DNA of 64,000 nucleotides from positions 62,001 through 126,000 of the forward strand of contig NZ_BSFC01000011.1 in assembly GCF_027922145.1 (NCBI RefSeq), read 5' to 3'. The notes beneath the pieces were generated by a model. It was given only the letters and a program-made list of their open reading frames with translations. It was not told where the DNA came from and ran no database searches. The stretch comes from Novosphingobium resinovorum (GTDB lineage: Bacteria; Pseudomonadota; Alphaproteobacteria; Sphingomonadales; Sphingomonadaceae). How positions within the stretch are numbered: the first letter of the stretch is position 1; every line of letters begins with the position of its first letter. Both the position numbers and the translations under genes were made by a program. Below, piece after piece: positions 53,982 to 63,275 of this stretch.

Positions 53982-56777
53982 ATGACCCCCCACATGAAGC
54001 GTTTGCTTCTGGCTTCGACCCTGCTGATGGGCCTGCCTGCGGCAGCGCACGCGCAGGACGAAGCGCCCTCCGCCACGGACGCGGCCGACACCGGCGACGC
54101 GATCATCGTCACCGGCTCGCGCCTGCGCAATGCCAACCTCGAGCAGGCCGCGCCGATCATGGCCGTGACCGCCGCCGAGATGAAGGCGACCGGCCAGGTC
54201 AACGTCGAGAACGTTCTGAAGGAAATCCCGCAGCTGGTCCCCGACCAGACCGGCGCCTCGAACAACCCGGGTGACGGCGTCGCCACCGCCAACCTGCGCG
54301 GCCTCGGCGCCTCGCGCACGCTGGTGCTGGTCAACGGCCGCCGCTACGTCTCGTACGACACCAACCAGATCGTCGACCTCAACACGATCCCGACCGCCCT
54401 GCTGGAGCGCGTCGACGTGGTGACCGGCGGCAAGTCGGCCGTCTACGGTTCGGACGCGGTCACCGGCGTCGTCAACTTCGTGACGAAGCAGGACTACGAC
54501 GGTATCCAGGCCAACGCCAACTACCGCCTGACCGACGCGGGCGACGGCGCGCAGTACACGGGCGGCATTCTGGCGGGCAAGAACTTCGCGGACGGGCGCG
54601 GCAACATCACCGTCTACGGCGAGTACAGCCAGCGCAAGGCGATCACGCAGGCATCGCGCAGCTACACCAAGACGGCCATGACCGACGGCGACGATGGCAC
54701 CCTCGTCGCGGGTGGCTCCTCGTCGATCCCGGCGACGCGCATGAATCTGGGCGGCACCAACTACAAGTTCGGGCAGGACGGCAGCTATTCGGCCTACGAC
54801 AGCAGCACCGACGCTTACAACTACGCGACCGAGAACTACCTGCAGGTCCCGCAAAAGCGCGAACTCGTCTTCGCGCAGGCGCACTTCGACGTCAGCGACG
54901 CGCTGACGCTCTATGCCGAGGGCCAGTACGTCCACAACCGCGTCAAGAACCAGCTAGCGCCGACCCCGGTGACCGGCAGCTTCTCGATCGACAACGACAG
55001 CTCGTTCCTCTCGGCCGACAGCCAGGCGCTTCTGCAGGGCTACGACACCGACGGCGACGGCTACACCACCGCCAACATCTACCGCCGCCTGAGCGAGATC
55101 GGCGACCGCGTACAGGTCACCGACAGCAAGGCGGTGCGCGGCCTGATCGGCGCGCGCGGCGACATCGGCCACGACTGGAGCTACGACGTCTACGCCAGCT
55201 TCTCGCGCACCCGGCGGACCGAGTACCAGTACGGCAACATCTCGCGCAGCCGTCTGCAGCAGGGCCTGCTGACGACCTATGACGCCGACGGCAACCTCGT
55301 GTGCACCGACACCAGCAACGGCTGCGTGCCCGTGAACATCTTCGGCGAGGGCAACATCAGCGACGCGGCGGTCGACTTCCTGTCGATCGACACCGTCAAC
55401 CGCTCGACCATCACCGAGAAGGTCGTCAGCGGCGCGATCAGCAACAACAACCTGTTCGACCTCGGCGCAGGCCCGGCCGGTTTCGCGTTCGGCGCCGAGT
55501 ACCGCTCCGAGCACGGCAGCTACAACCCGGACGAACTGCTGTCCTCCGGCGACGTCGTCGGCTTCAACGCCAGCGACGCGACTTCGGGCGGCTACAACGT
55601 CAAGGAGCTGTTCGCCGAAATCGACGTGCCGCTGATCGCCGACAAGCCCTTCATCGAGCGCCTCGAATTCAACGGCGCGGCCCGCTACTCGTACTACTCG
55701 ACGGCGGCCAAGTCGGTGGGCACCTTCTCGGCCGGGCTCGTCTACGCGCCGATCAAGGACATCAGCTTCCGTGGCCAGTTCTCCCGCGCGGTGCGTGCGC
55801 CGACGGTGAACGACCTCTATAGCGGCAGCTCGCAGAACTTCGAGACTGCGACCGATCCGTGCTCGACGCCGGACGCGACGAGCTACTCCAACCTTTACGC
55901 CGCCTGCGTCGCCTCGGGCGTCGCCGCTGCGGACGTGGGTAACGACCAGTACAATGCCGCCGCGACCCAGATCGAAAGCTACAACGGCGGCAACACCAAG
56001 CTGCGCGAGGAGACCGCGAACACCTACACCTTCGGTGTCGTGCTCCAGCCGCAGATGATCCCGGGCCTGTCGATCACGGCCGACTACTATCACATCAAGA
56101 TCGACAACTTCATCACCGCCGTCGGCACCGCCAACCTGCTCACGGCCTGCTACGGCGACGCAGGCAACAACTACACGTCCTACGACAGCAGCACCTGTTC
56201 GCTGCTGCCGCGCGACAGCACCGGCACCATCGTCGGCGCCATCGACAACCTGAGCAACACCGGCGGGGTCAAAACCGACGGCATCGACTTCGACGCGCAG
56301 TACACCATCCCGCTGGCGTTCGGCCGCAACAACTCCAGCAAGCTGAACCTGCGCGTCGCGGGGTCTTACCTGATGAACTGGACGTTCCGCCCGATGGCCT
56401 CGCTGCCCGACCTCGTGGTCGACTGCGCGGGCAAGTTCGGCCTGAGCTGCAGCAACGTCTACGCCAAGTGGCGCCTCAACAGCCGCGCCACCTGGTCGAC
56501 CGAGGACCTGAGCGTGTCGCTGGCATGGCGCCACCTCTCGGCGGTGGACGACGACACCGGCGGCTATGCGGTCGACCATATCCCGGCCTATAACTACTTC
56601 GACCTCAGCGCGAGCGTCGACGTGGCCAAGCGCTTCACCTGGAACATCGGCATGAACAATATGTTCAACAAGAAGCCGCCTGTCCTTGGTGACAACCAGG
56701 AGCAGTCGAACACCTATCCGTCGACCTACGACGTCTACGGCCGGACGTTCTTCACCGGCATCACCGTCGACTTCTGA
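53982..56777 (+). CDS. Large TonB-dependent outer-membrane receptor
   Basis: A 931-residue receptor with a signal peptide (MTPHMKRLLLASTLLMGLPA, AAHAQ) and an N-terminal plug. A TonB-box-like IIVTGSRLR lies near 40-48, then VENVLKEIPQLVPDQ, ANLRGLGASRTLVLVNGRRY and ERVDVVTGGKSAVYGSDAVT. The barrel ends DVYGRTFFTGITVDF with the terminal aromatic. It belongs to the sphingomonad oligopeptide/oligosaccharide-type receptors (VTGSR class); ligand unknown. GAAAGGAG precedes the ATG. It has its own AT-rich control region. Confidence 0.95.
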   Translation: MTPHMKRLLLASTLLMGLPAAAHAQDEAPSATDAADTGDAIIVTGSRLRNANLEQAAPIMAVTAAEMKATGQVNVENVLKEIPQLVPDQTGASNNPGDGVATANLRGLGASRTLVLVNGRRYVSYDTNQIVDLNTIPTALLERVDVVTGGKSAVYGSDAVTGVVNFVTKQDYDGIQANANYRLTDAGDGAQYTGGILAGKNFADGRGNITVYGEYSQRKAITQASRSYTKTAMTDGDDGTLVAGGSSSIPATRMNLGGTNYKFGQDGSYSAYDSSTDAYNYATENYLQVPQKRELVFAQAHFDVSDALTLYAEGQYVHNRVKNQLAPTPVTGSFSIDNDSSFLSADSQALLQGYDTDGDGYTTANIYRRLSEIGDRVQVTDSKAVRGLIGARGDIGHDWSYDVYASFSRTRRTEYQYGNISRSRLQQGLLTTYDADGNLVCTDTSNGCVPVNIFGEGNISDAAVDFLSIDTVNRSTITEKVVSGAISNNNLFDLGAGPAGFAFGAEYRSEHGSYNPDELLSSGDVVGFNASDATSGGYNVKELFAEIDVPLIADKPFIERLEFNGAARYSYYSTAAKSVGTFSAGLVYAPIKDISFRGQFSRAVRAPTVNDLYSGSSQNFETATDPCSTPDATSYSNLYAACVASGVAAADVGNDQYNAAATQIESYNGGNTKLREETANTYTFGVVLQPQMIPGLSITADYYHIKIDNFITAVGTANLLTACYGDAGNNYTSYDSSTCSLLPRDSTGTIVGAIDNLSNTGGVKTDGIDFDAQYTIPLAFGRNNSSKLNLRVAGSYLMNWTFRPMASLPDLVVDCAGKFGLSCSNVYAKWRLNSRATWSTEDLSVSLAWRHLSAVDDDTGGYAVDHIPAYNYFDLSASVDVAKRFTWNIGMNNMFNKKPPVLGDNQEQSNTYPSTYDVYGRTFFTGITVDF

Positions 56778-56820
56778 TGAAACTGGGTGCTGGTGATGGC
56801 GATCGCTGCCACCCAATTTC

Positions 56821-56907
56821 CGTCATCCCCGCGAAGGCGGGGACCCAACTGATGATCGTGCAACACGACAATTCAGGAGATGGGTTCCCGCCTTCGCGGG
56901 AATGACG
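56821..56907. repeat. REPIN-like inverted repeat (CGTCATyCCCGCGAAGGCGGG family)
   Basis: The left arm CGTCATCCCCGCGAAGGCGG and the right arm, reversed CGTCATTCCCGCGAAGGCGG, face each other across about 30 bases, and each is itself a hairpin. A degraded copy is at 698-781. Confidence 0.9.
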
Positions 56908-57036
56908 ATGTGAGGAACCGCGATTCGCGGGCGACCCAAAGCGTCCTTGCGGCACTCGCCGCAGGGGCGCTTCCGCTCGCCTGAATGAAATATTGATGAA
57001 ATTGCAGGTTCAAGTTCGCCCCATAGCGTCCGGGGC

Positions 57037-57825
57037 ATGCCAAAGCCCTCCCAGACTTCGACTTCAGGCGCCACCGGCACTGCCGGGATCAACCGCCTGA
57101 TCGCCTCCGCCTTTCGCGTCCGCCTCGTCAGCGACGTGCCCGAAAGGCTGGCGCGCTCTCCGCTGCCCTACCGGCCCAACGCCAAGCGGCGCGAGCGCAT
57201 CACGACCATCCAGCGGCGCGGCGTGCTGTTCATCCATGTGCCCAAGAACGCCGGAACCTCGGTCTGCCACCAGCTCTACGGAACCCAGATCAAGCACGAG
57301 ACCGTGCGCTACTACGCCAGCGTCGCCCCGCGCGTGCTCGACCTGCCGAGCTTCGCCATCCTGCGCGACCCGGTGTGCCGGTTCCTTTCGGCCTTCACCT
57401 ATGCCAGCAACGGCGGCACCCGCGATCGCAAGGTCGCCCGCCCCTTCAACGCGCGTTACCGCGCGTTCGAAAGCGTGGACGACGCCATCGACCACCTCGC
57501 CACCGCGCGCAGTCCGTTCGACATCGACCACATCTTCCGCCCGCAGTCCTGGTATCTGACCGACGCCAGGGGCGACTGCCGCGTCGAAAACCTGATCCCC
57601 TACGAGGAGATCGACAGCCTCGGCGCCATCATGGGGCTGGACGAACTCGACGCCCTGCCCCGCCTCAACCGCAGCAATAAAGCCGCCGCGCCGATCCGGC
57701 TCAATCCCAGCCAGGAAGCCTTCATCGAGGACTTCTACGCCGGGGATTATGCCCTGTGGCGCGGCGCCATGCGGGTCACCAGCCTGAAGTCTCGCCCTTG
57801 TTCTGCGCGTCGAGCCACTTCTTGA
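57037..57825 (+). CDS. Sulfotransferase family 2-like protein
   Basis: A 262-residue protein with the PAPS 5'-phosphosulfate loop FIHVPKNAGTSVCHQL at about 66-81 and the 3'-phosphate motif ILRDPVCRFLSAFTYA near 108-123. HIFRPQSWYLTD and FIEDFYAGDYALW are also typical of bacterial carbohydrate sulfotransferase-like proteins. It would transfer sulfate to a glycan or small molecule; acceptor unknown. It is an orphan, with no PAPS or glycan genes nearby. The 3' end overlaps the convergent M2 peptidase gene by 50 bases, an unusual overlap; the last dozen residues may not be conserved. Confidence 0.85.
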   Translation: MPKPSQTSTSGATGTAGINRLIASAFRVRLVSDVPERLARSPLPYRPNAKRRERITTIQRRGVLFIHVPKNAGTSVCHQLYGTQIKHETVRYYASVAPRVLDLPSFAILRDPVCRFLSAFTYASNGGTRDRKVARPFNARYRAFESVDDAIDHLATARSPFDIDHIFRPQSWYLTDARGDCRVENLIPYEEIDSLGAIMGLDELDALPRLNRSNKAAAPIRLNPSQEAFIEDFYAGDYALWRGAMRVTSLKSRPCSARRATS

Positions 57826-59599
57826 GCGGCGCGAAGTAGTCCAGCATCGGCTTGGCGCTCATCTGCGGCGAGCCGGTGAACGTCTTGAGCGCCTCGGGCC
57901 AGGGCTTCGACATGCCCATCGCCAGCATCGCATTCAGGTTCTCGCCGACCTTCTTGTTGCCGTAGAAGCTGCAGCGGTGCAGCGGCCCCTTCCACCCGGC
58001 CTGCTTGCAAGCCGCCTGATAGAACTGGAACTGCAGAATCCGCGCGAGGAAGTAGCGGGTGTAAGGCGTGTTGCCCGGAACGTGGAACTTCGCGCCCGCA
58101 TCGAACCCGTCGTCCGAGCGCGCCGAGGGCGGGGTGATGCCCTGATAGTCGAGGCGCATCTTCGTCCACGCCTTGTTGTAGTCGGCGGGCTGGATCGAGC
58201 CGTCGAAGATGCCCCAGCGATAGCGGTCGATCATCAGGCCGAAGGGCAGGAACGCCACCTTGTCCATCGCCTGACGCAGCAGCAGGCCGATGTCCTTGTC
58301 GGCGCCGGGGACCTTGCTCTTGTCGAGCAGGCCGATCTGCACGAGGTACTGCGGCGTGATCGACAGCGCGATGAAGTCGCCGATCGCCTCGTGGAAGCCG
58401 TCGTTGGCGCCGTTCAGGTAGAGATATGGCTGCTTGTTGTAGGCGCGCTGGTAATAGTTGTGGCCCAGTTCGTGGTGGATCGTGACGAAGTCCTCGGAAT
58501 TGACCTTCGTGCACATCTTGATGCGGATGTCGTCCTTGTTGTCGACGTCCCATGCCGAGGCGTGGCAGATCACCTCGCGGTCGGCGGGCTTGGTGATCAT
58601 CGAGCGGGTCCAGAACGTGCCCGGCAGCGGATCGAAGCCCAGCGAGGAATAGAACCCCTCGCCCGCCTTAACCATGTCGAGCGGCTTCTTGCCCTGCGCC
58701 TTCAGCAGATCACCTATGTCATATCCGAGATCACCCGCACCCTGCGGCGCGACGAGCGGGTAGACGTTGCCCCATTCCTGCGCCCACATGTTGCCGAGTA
58801 GGTCGGCGCGGATCGGGCCGGTGCGCGGCTGCACGGCATCGCCGTACTTCTCGTTCAGCTTGCGGCGCACGTAAGTATGCAGCGCCAGATAGAGCGGCTT
58901 GGTCTCTTCCCACAGGCGCTGGGTTTCGGCGGCGAACTGCTCGGGCGTCATGTCGTAGCCGGAGCGCCACATGGCGCCGACGTCGGCATAGCCCAGTTCC
59001 TTCGCGCCCTGGTTGGCGATGCCGACCATCTGCGCGTAGTCCGCCTTCATCGGCGCGCCGACGTTGTCGTGCCAGCTGGTCCACATTTCGGCGAATTCGG
59101 CCGGGCTATGCTGCAGGTTGCCCATCTCCGCCTCGATGTCCGAACCGTTGATCGACTTGCCGTCGAGCGTGCCCTTGCCCTTGCCATAGGCCGACGATAG
59201 CCGCGTGGTGATCTCGCTCAACTGCGCCGCCGCGCCGGGCGTGTTGGGCGCGGGCAGGACGATGCCCTGACGCAGGATGCCCAGCTTGCGCGACACGTCC
59301 GCATCGAGACCGGAAACCTTCGCAAACTTCGCCGCTTCGACCGCGTACTTCACCTGCTTCTCGGTGAGGTCGCCGTTGGACTTCGCCGCCAGCGCGTCGG
59401 TATCCTCGGTGATGTAGGTGTAATTGACCCAGTTCGCCTGATTGTTACCCAGCGAGAAGTCGAACAGGTCCTTCTCGGCATCGGCGACGAACTTCGCGGC
59501 ACCCTCCGCCGTCTGCGGGTAATCCTCCGCATGGGCCGGGACGACGGCGAACGAAAGGCTTGCAGCCAATGCGGCAAGCGCGGTGGAGGCGAATTTCAT
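57776..59599 (-). CDS. Exported M2 family (ACE-like) dipeptidyl carboxypeptidase
   Basis: A 607-residue zinc dipeptidase resembling angiotensin-converting enzyme, with a signal peptide (MKFASTALAALAASLSFAVV, PAHA). The zinc site is HHELGHNYYQ (H376, E377, H380) with the third ligand E404 in GANDGFHEAIGDF. DVDNKDDIRIKMCTKV and KWLDAQN fit the family. It releases dipeptides from peptide C-termini in the periplasm. The ATG at 59599 follows an AGAGG sequence. The upstream frame to 59740 is not part of the signal peptide. Confidence 0.95.
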   Translation of the reverse strand: MKFASTALAALAASLSFAVVPAHAEDYPQTAEGAAKFVADAEKDLFDFSLGNNQANWVNYTYITEDTDALAAKSNGDLTEKQVKYAVEAAKFAKVSGLDADVSRKLGILRQGIVLPAPNTPGAAAQLSEITTRLSSAYGKGKGTLDGKSINGSDIEAEMGNLQHSPAEFAEMWTSWHDNVGAPMKADYAQMVGIANQGAKELGYADVGAMWRSGYDMTPEQFAAETQRLWEETKPLYLALHTYVRRKLNEKYGDAVQPRTGPIRADLLGNMWAQEWGNVYPLVAPQGAGDLGYDIGDLLKAQGKKPLDMVKAGEGFYSSLGFDPLPGTFWTRSMITKPADREVICHASAWDVDNKDDIRIKMCTKVNSEDFVTIHHELGHNYYQRAYNKQPYLYLNGANDGFHEAIGDFIALSITPQYLVQIGLLDKSKVPGADKDIGLLLRQAMDKVAFLPFGLMIDRYRWGIFDGSIQPADYNKAWTKMRLDYQGITPPSARSDDGFDAGAKFHVPGNTPYTRYFLARILQFQFYQAACKQAGWKGPLHRCSFYGNKKVGENLNAMLAMGMSKPWPEALKTFTGSPQMSAKPMLDYFAPLKKWLDAQNKGETSGW

Positions 59600-59805
59600 G
59601 GGGGGAACCTCTCTGAACCTTTGAATGGCCGCGAGACTAGTCGCCCCTCGCGCGGGATCAACCGCTGGCGGACGAATATCCTCGGCCACGAGTGCAGCAA
59701 CGCATCGCCGCCATGCGATCAAAGGAGTGGCCGGGCACACTGAAGCGAGGTTTTGCGACCATGCTGCGGGCTGCTTCCATCAAGCAAGGGGGACGCTCGC
59801 TCCAC

Positions 59806-60219
59806 ATGCCGATCCATGTCGTCTACGCCACGCCGGAAGGCCGCTCCCGCATGAAGCCCGTGACCATGGCGGGCGGCCTGTCCTACCTCGACCCGCCGCG
59901 CCCCGCGCTGGGCTGGCGCACGGTGATCTGGGAAGGCCCTGCCTTCACCGACAGCTTCCATACCGCGCAGGGCTTCGGCAGCCTCCAGACGATCCTTGAA
60001 GGCCGCCTCACCATCACCGTGACGGATGGAGACCTGCGCCGCGTGACCGGCGGCCCCGGCGACGCCTTCGTCTTCGTCGACACGACCGGTGACGGCCATG
60101 AGGCCTCCCGCCCGGACGACGCCACCTTGCGTGCGATCAATATCCGCTTCGCAGACGACTGGGCCGCCCTCACCGAAACCTTCGACGGCTGGCCGGAAGA
60201 GGCCGTGCCTTTCGCCTGA
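59806..60219 (+). CDS. Small cupin-like protein
   Basis: A 137-residue protein, probably a single-domain cupin: TILEGRLTITVTDGD and GGPGDAFVFVDTTGDGHEAS are the two half-motifs, with weak conservation of the metal-binding histidines (HTAQGF, DGHEA). A longer form from 59761 or 59692 is possible. AAGGGGGA lies 10 to 15 bases before the ATG at 59806. The function is unknown. It is divergent from the M2 peptidase. Confidence 0.65.
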   Translation: MPIHVVYATPEGRSRMKPVTMAGGLSYLDPPRPALGWRTVIWEGPAFTDSFHTAQGFGSLQTILEGRLTITVTDGDLRRVTGGPGDAFVFVDTTGDGHEASRPDDATLRAINIRFADDWAALTETFDGWPEEAVPFA

Positions 60220-60230
60220 AACATCCTCAC

Positions 60231-60307
60231 CGTCTTTGCGAGCGCAGCGAAGCAACCCAGAGCCGCTCGGTGTTGCCCTGGATTGCTACGCTGTGCTCGC
60301 AATGACG
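60231..60307. repeat. Inverted repeat of the CGTCATTGCGAGCGCAGCGA family
   Basis: Arms of 30 bases (60231-60260 and 60278-60307) with a few mismatches. The same family as the inner arms at 51260-51336. It fills the gap between the cupin and hydrolase genes. Confidence 0.9.
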
Positions 60308-60317
60308 ATAGGCGCGG

Positions 60318-61076
60318 TCAGCCCAGAAACCCAGCGATCGCCCTGCCGAGATCCTTGAACGTCACCGACGACATGTGATTGCCCGGCACTTCAGCATAAG
60401 TGCCCTGCGGCAGTGCCGCGGCGAGGTCCTGCGCCGAGCCGTTGTCGTGATCGTCCGCGCCGCACACGCACAGCGTCGGCATCGTCACTTGCGCGATGGC
60501 GTCGGGCGCGGTGTCGTCCACCGAGCCAAGCAGCAGGCGCGCGGCCACGCGGTCGATCTTCATCGACTTCATGAAAGCCTGCGCCACAAACGCCTTGTCG
60601 CCGCGCTCGATGGTCCCGAAGCGGTCGATGGCGTCGACGAAATGCGCGCTGCGCTTCGCCCAGCCCGACAGGCCCGTCAGCCCCATTCCGCCCAGCACCA
60701 GCCGCTGCGGCGCCAGCCCCGCCAGCACGCCGCGCACCACCGTCCGCGCGCCAAGCGAAAAGCCGCCGAGGTCGTATTCCGAAAGGCCCAGCGAGCCGAT
60801 CACCGCCTTGAGATCGCGCACCAGCACGTCGGACGGATAGGCATCCGCATCGTGCGGGCCGTCGCTCTGCCCGTGAGCGCGCAAGTCCGGCATGAACACC
60901 TCGAAGCCCGCATCGGCGAGTATCTTGGCATTGCCGAACTTGATCCAGTTCACCTCGGCGCTGGAGAACAGCCCGTGCAGCAGCACCAACGGCCGTCCGC
61001 CGGTATCGCCCATGGTGTGCAGGGCGAGCTTCGCCCCGCCGAAACCTTCGACGAAATCGGTCTTCACATCGCTCAC
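60318..61076 (-). CDS. Alpha/beta-hydrolase fold protein
   Basis: About 252 residues. RPLVLLHGLFSSAEVNW is the oxyanion loop, FMPDLRAHGQSDGP the usual strand-turn, GGFSLGARTVVRG the nucleophile elbow (Ser in GFSLG), LCVCGADDHDN the acid and VPGNHMSSV the catalytic His. It is a serine hydrolase of unknown substrate. The start is either GTG at 61076 or TTG at 61082; GGAAAG lies upstream of both. It stands downstream of the GFA and DUF1993 genes and may be co-transcribed. Confidence 0.88.
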   Translation of the reverse strand: MSDVKTDFVEGFGGAKLALHTMGDTGGRPLVLLHGLFSSAEVNWIKFGNAKILADAGFEVFMPDLRAHGQSDGPHDADAYPSDVLVRDLKAVIGSLGLSEYDLGGFSLGARTVVRGVLAGLAPQRLVLGGMGLTGLSGWAKRSAHFVDAIDRFGTIERGDKAFVAQAFMKSMKIDRVAARLLLGSVDDTAPDAIAQVTMPTLCVCGADDHDNGSAQDLAAALPQGTYAEVPGNHMSSVTFKDLGRAIAGFLG

Positions 61077-61095
61077 AGGCAAACTCGCTTTCCGG

Positions 61096-61539
61096 TCATT
61101 CAGGCGGCTCGAGACCGGCGGCCTTCCATCGGTCCATGACGCTCGCGTTCTCGGCGCTCGTCATGCCGGGCAAGTGCCGCACGTCGGTCCATGCCGTCAA
61201 CATGCTTTCGGTCGCATAGTTCTGGCTGGGGCGGAACGGCGCGGGATCGTCGAAGCTGCCGACGGTCAGGTCGATGTTATCCCCGTCCAGAAATGCGAAG
61301 CCCAGCGGCGTGCCGCACTGCGAGCAGAACGGCCGATGCGCGATCGGCGATGAGGCGTACCAGTCCGGCTCCGTCTCCCACCGCACGGCCGATTGCGGCG
61401 CATTGACGAACGCGATAGACACCCCGCCGGTCGCCCGCTGGCACATGCGGCAATGGCACAAGTATGCCTTGTCGGGCTCAACCTCGGCGCGGTAGCGGAT
61501 GCGGCCGCACTGGCAGCCGCCGGTCATTGCCCGCGTCAT
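61096..61539 (-). CDS. GFA family protein
   Basis: A 147-residue zinc-binding protein of the glutathione-dependent formaldehyde-activating family. GGCQCGRIRYRA, LCHCRMCQRATGG and FCSQCGTPLGF supply the two zinc sites. True formaldehyde activation has been shown for only some members. Its ATG overlaps the stop of the DUF1993 gene as ATGA, so it is translationally coupled to it. Confidence 0.9.
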   Translation of the reverse strand: MTRAMTGGCQCGRIRYRAEVEPDKAYLCHCRMCQRATGGVSIAFVNAPQSAVRWETEPDWYASSPIAHRPFCSQCGTPLGFAFLDGDNIDLTVGSFDDPAPFRPSQNYATESMLTAWTDVRHLPGMTSAENASVMDRWKAAGLEPPE

Positions 61540-62075
61540 GACGCCGGCTCGGGCGCCAGCGGCCGGATATCGCCGCCGATGTGCCGCATGAAGTCGGCCT
61601 TGCCGAGCGGCACGCCCTTCATCCGCAGGATCGCGTAAGCCGTGGTCAGGTGGAAATAGAGGTTGGGCAGGATCCAGTCGTCGAGATAACGCTGCGCGGG
61701 CAGTTCGAGGTAGACGCCCATCCGCTCCAGCACGATCCGTTTGGCTTCGGGCGTGACGGCCGCGACTTCCGTAGCCAGCAGCGCGATCGTGTCCGCCAGC
61801 ACCGCGCGGGCTTCTGCCCAGTCGACCACCGGCTGCACTTCGTTGGGCAGGTCCGCGCCCCGGCTCCAGACGACGAACTGCAGCGGCTGCGTGCAGGTTG
61901 CCGCGACCTGCCAGGCCAGCGGATGCATGTCCCCGGCCAGCCGCGCCGCCGCCAGTTCGTCAAGCGCGACATCCGCCTCTGCCGCCCATTCCTCGGCCTT
62001 GTCGAGCACCGCCGACAGCGTCTCCAGCCGGGCGGCCAGCAGTTTGAGGGCGTTCTTCGTCTCGGCGGCGTCCAT
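61536..62075 (-). CDS. DUF1993 family protein
   Basis: A 179-residue helical protein with the four-helix-bundle look of DUF1993: LAARLETLSAVLDKAEEWAA, HPLAWQVAATCTQPLQFVVW, RYLDDWILPNLYFHLTTAYA. A GGAGG ribosome binding site lies five bases before the ATG at 62075, so this is chosen over 62087. It is related to the DinB/YfiT-like folds. Function unknown. Coupled to the GFA gene. Confidence 0.85.
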   Translation of the reverse strand: MDAAETKNALKLLAARLETLSAVLDKAEEWAAEADVALDELAAARLAGDMHPLAWQVAATCTQPLQFVVWSRGADLPNEVQPVVDWAEARAVLADTIALLATEVAAVTPEAKRIVLERMGVYLELPAQRYLDDWILPNLYFHLTTAYAILRMKGVPLGKADFMRHIGGDIRPLAPEPAS

Positions 62076-62143
62076 GCAATCCTCCATCCCGGTGTCAGGT
62101 GAAGGTTAGGTGGCTACCGCCGAGCCGATTGCAAGCGCGCGCC

Positions 62144-63169
62144 TCAGCCCTTCTTGAGGTGGCGGCGGCCCAGCAGTTCCGCGATCTGAACCGCATTGAG
62201 CGCCGCGCCCTTGCGCAAGTTGTCCGACACGCACCACAGCGCCAGGCCGTTGTCCACGGTCGGGTCCTCGCGCACGCGGCTGACGTAGGTAGCGCCGTCA
62301 CCCACCGCCTCGATCGGAGTGACGTATCCACCGTCCTCGCGCTTGTCGACGAGCATCACGCCCGGCGCCTCGCGCAGGATGTCCTGGGCTTCCTCGGCGC
62401 TGATCTCGTTCTCGAACTCGATGTTCAGCGCTTCGGAGTGGCCGACGAAGACCGGCACGCGCACGCAGGTGGCCTGCACCTTGATCTTCGGGTCGAGGAT
62501 CTTCTTGGTCTCGACCACCATCTTCCACTCTTCCTTGGTGGAACCGTCGTCGAGGAACACGTCGATGTGCGGGATCACGTTGAAGGCGATCTGCTTGGTG
62601 AACTTGCGCGGCACGACCGGGTCGGCGACGAAGATCGCGCGGCTCTGCTCGAACAGTTCGTCCATGCCCGCCTTGCCCGCGCCGGACACCGACTGGTACG
62701 TCGCGACGACGACGCGCTTGATCGTCGCCTTGTCGTGCAGCGGCTTGAGCGCGACGACCATCTGCGCAGTCGAGCAGTTGGGATTGGCGATGATGTTCTT
62801 GGCCTTGTACCCGTCGATCGCCTCGGGGTTCACCTCGGGCACGATCAGCGGCACGTCGGGGTCCATGCGGTAGAGCGACGAGTTGTCGATGACCACGCAA
62901 CCCTGCGAGGCCGCCTTGGGCGCATAGATCTTCGTCGCGTCCGAACCCGCGGCGAACAGCGCGATGTCCCACCCCGTGAAGTCGAAATGTTCCAGGTTCT
63001 TCACCTTGAGCATGCGGCCGGTATCGCCATACTCGACTTCGGTGCCCACAGAGCGCGAGGAAGCCACGGCGGCGATCTCGTCCGCCGGGAATTCGCGCTC
63101 GGCAAGGATGTTGAGTACTTCGCGGCCGACATTCCCCGTCGCACCGACGACGGCAACCCGGTAACCCAT
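62144..63169 (-). CDS. asd: Aspartate-semialdehyde dehydrogenase
   Basis: A 341-residue NADPH-dependent enzyme that makes aspartate 4-semialdehyde for lysine, threonine, methionine and diaminopimelate. The NADP loop VAVVGATGNVGREVL is at about 5-19, the catalytic cysteine is C132 in ANPNCSTAQMV, and QSVSGAGKAGMDEL and the later HSEALNIEFE support it. The ATG at 63169 is the family start. No neighbouring biosynthetic partner is seen. Confidence 0.97.
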   Translation of the reverse strand: MGYRVAVVGATGNVGREVLNILAEREFPADEIAAVASSRSVGTEVEYGDTGRMLKVKNLEHFDFTGWDIALFAAGSDATKIYAPKAASQGCVVIDNSSLYRMDPDVPLIVPEVNPEAIDGYKAKNIIANPNCSTAQMVVALKPLHDKATIKRVVVATYQSVSGAGKAGMDELFEQSRAIFVADPVVPRKFTKQIAFNVIPHIDVFLDDGSTKEEWKMVVETKKILDPKIKVQATCVRVPVFVGHSEALNIEFENEISAEEAQDILREAPGVMLVDKREDGGYVTPIEAVGDGATYVSRVREDPTVDNGLALWCVSDNLRKGAALNAVQIAELLGRRHLKKG

Positions 63170-63275
63170 GGCAAATTCCCTTTAAAGGCGCCCGGGCAAG
63201 CGGACGCAGACACGCCGCGCGGGTTACCCGCCCACGCCCCTCAGGGCAAGCGCCGCAAGGCCGGAATGCAGGAAG

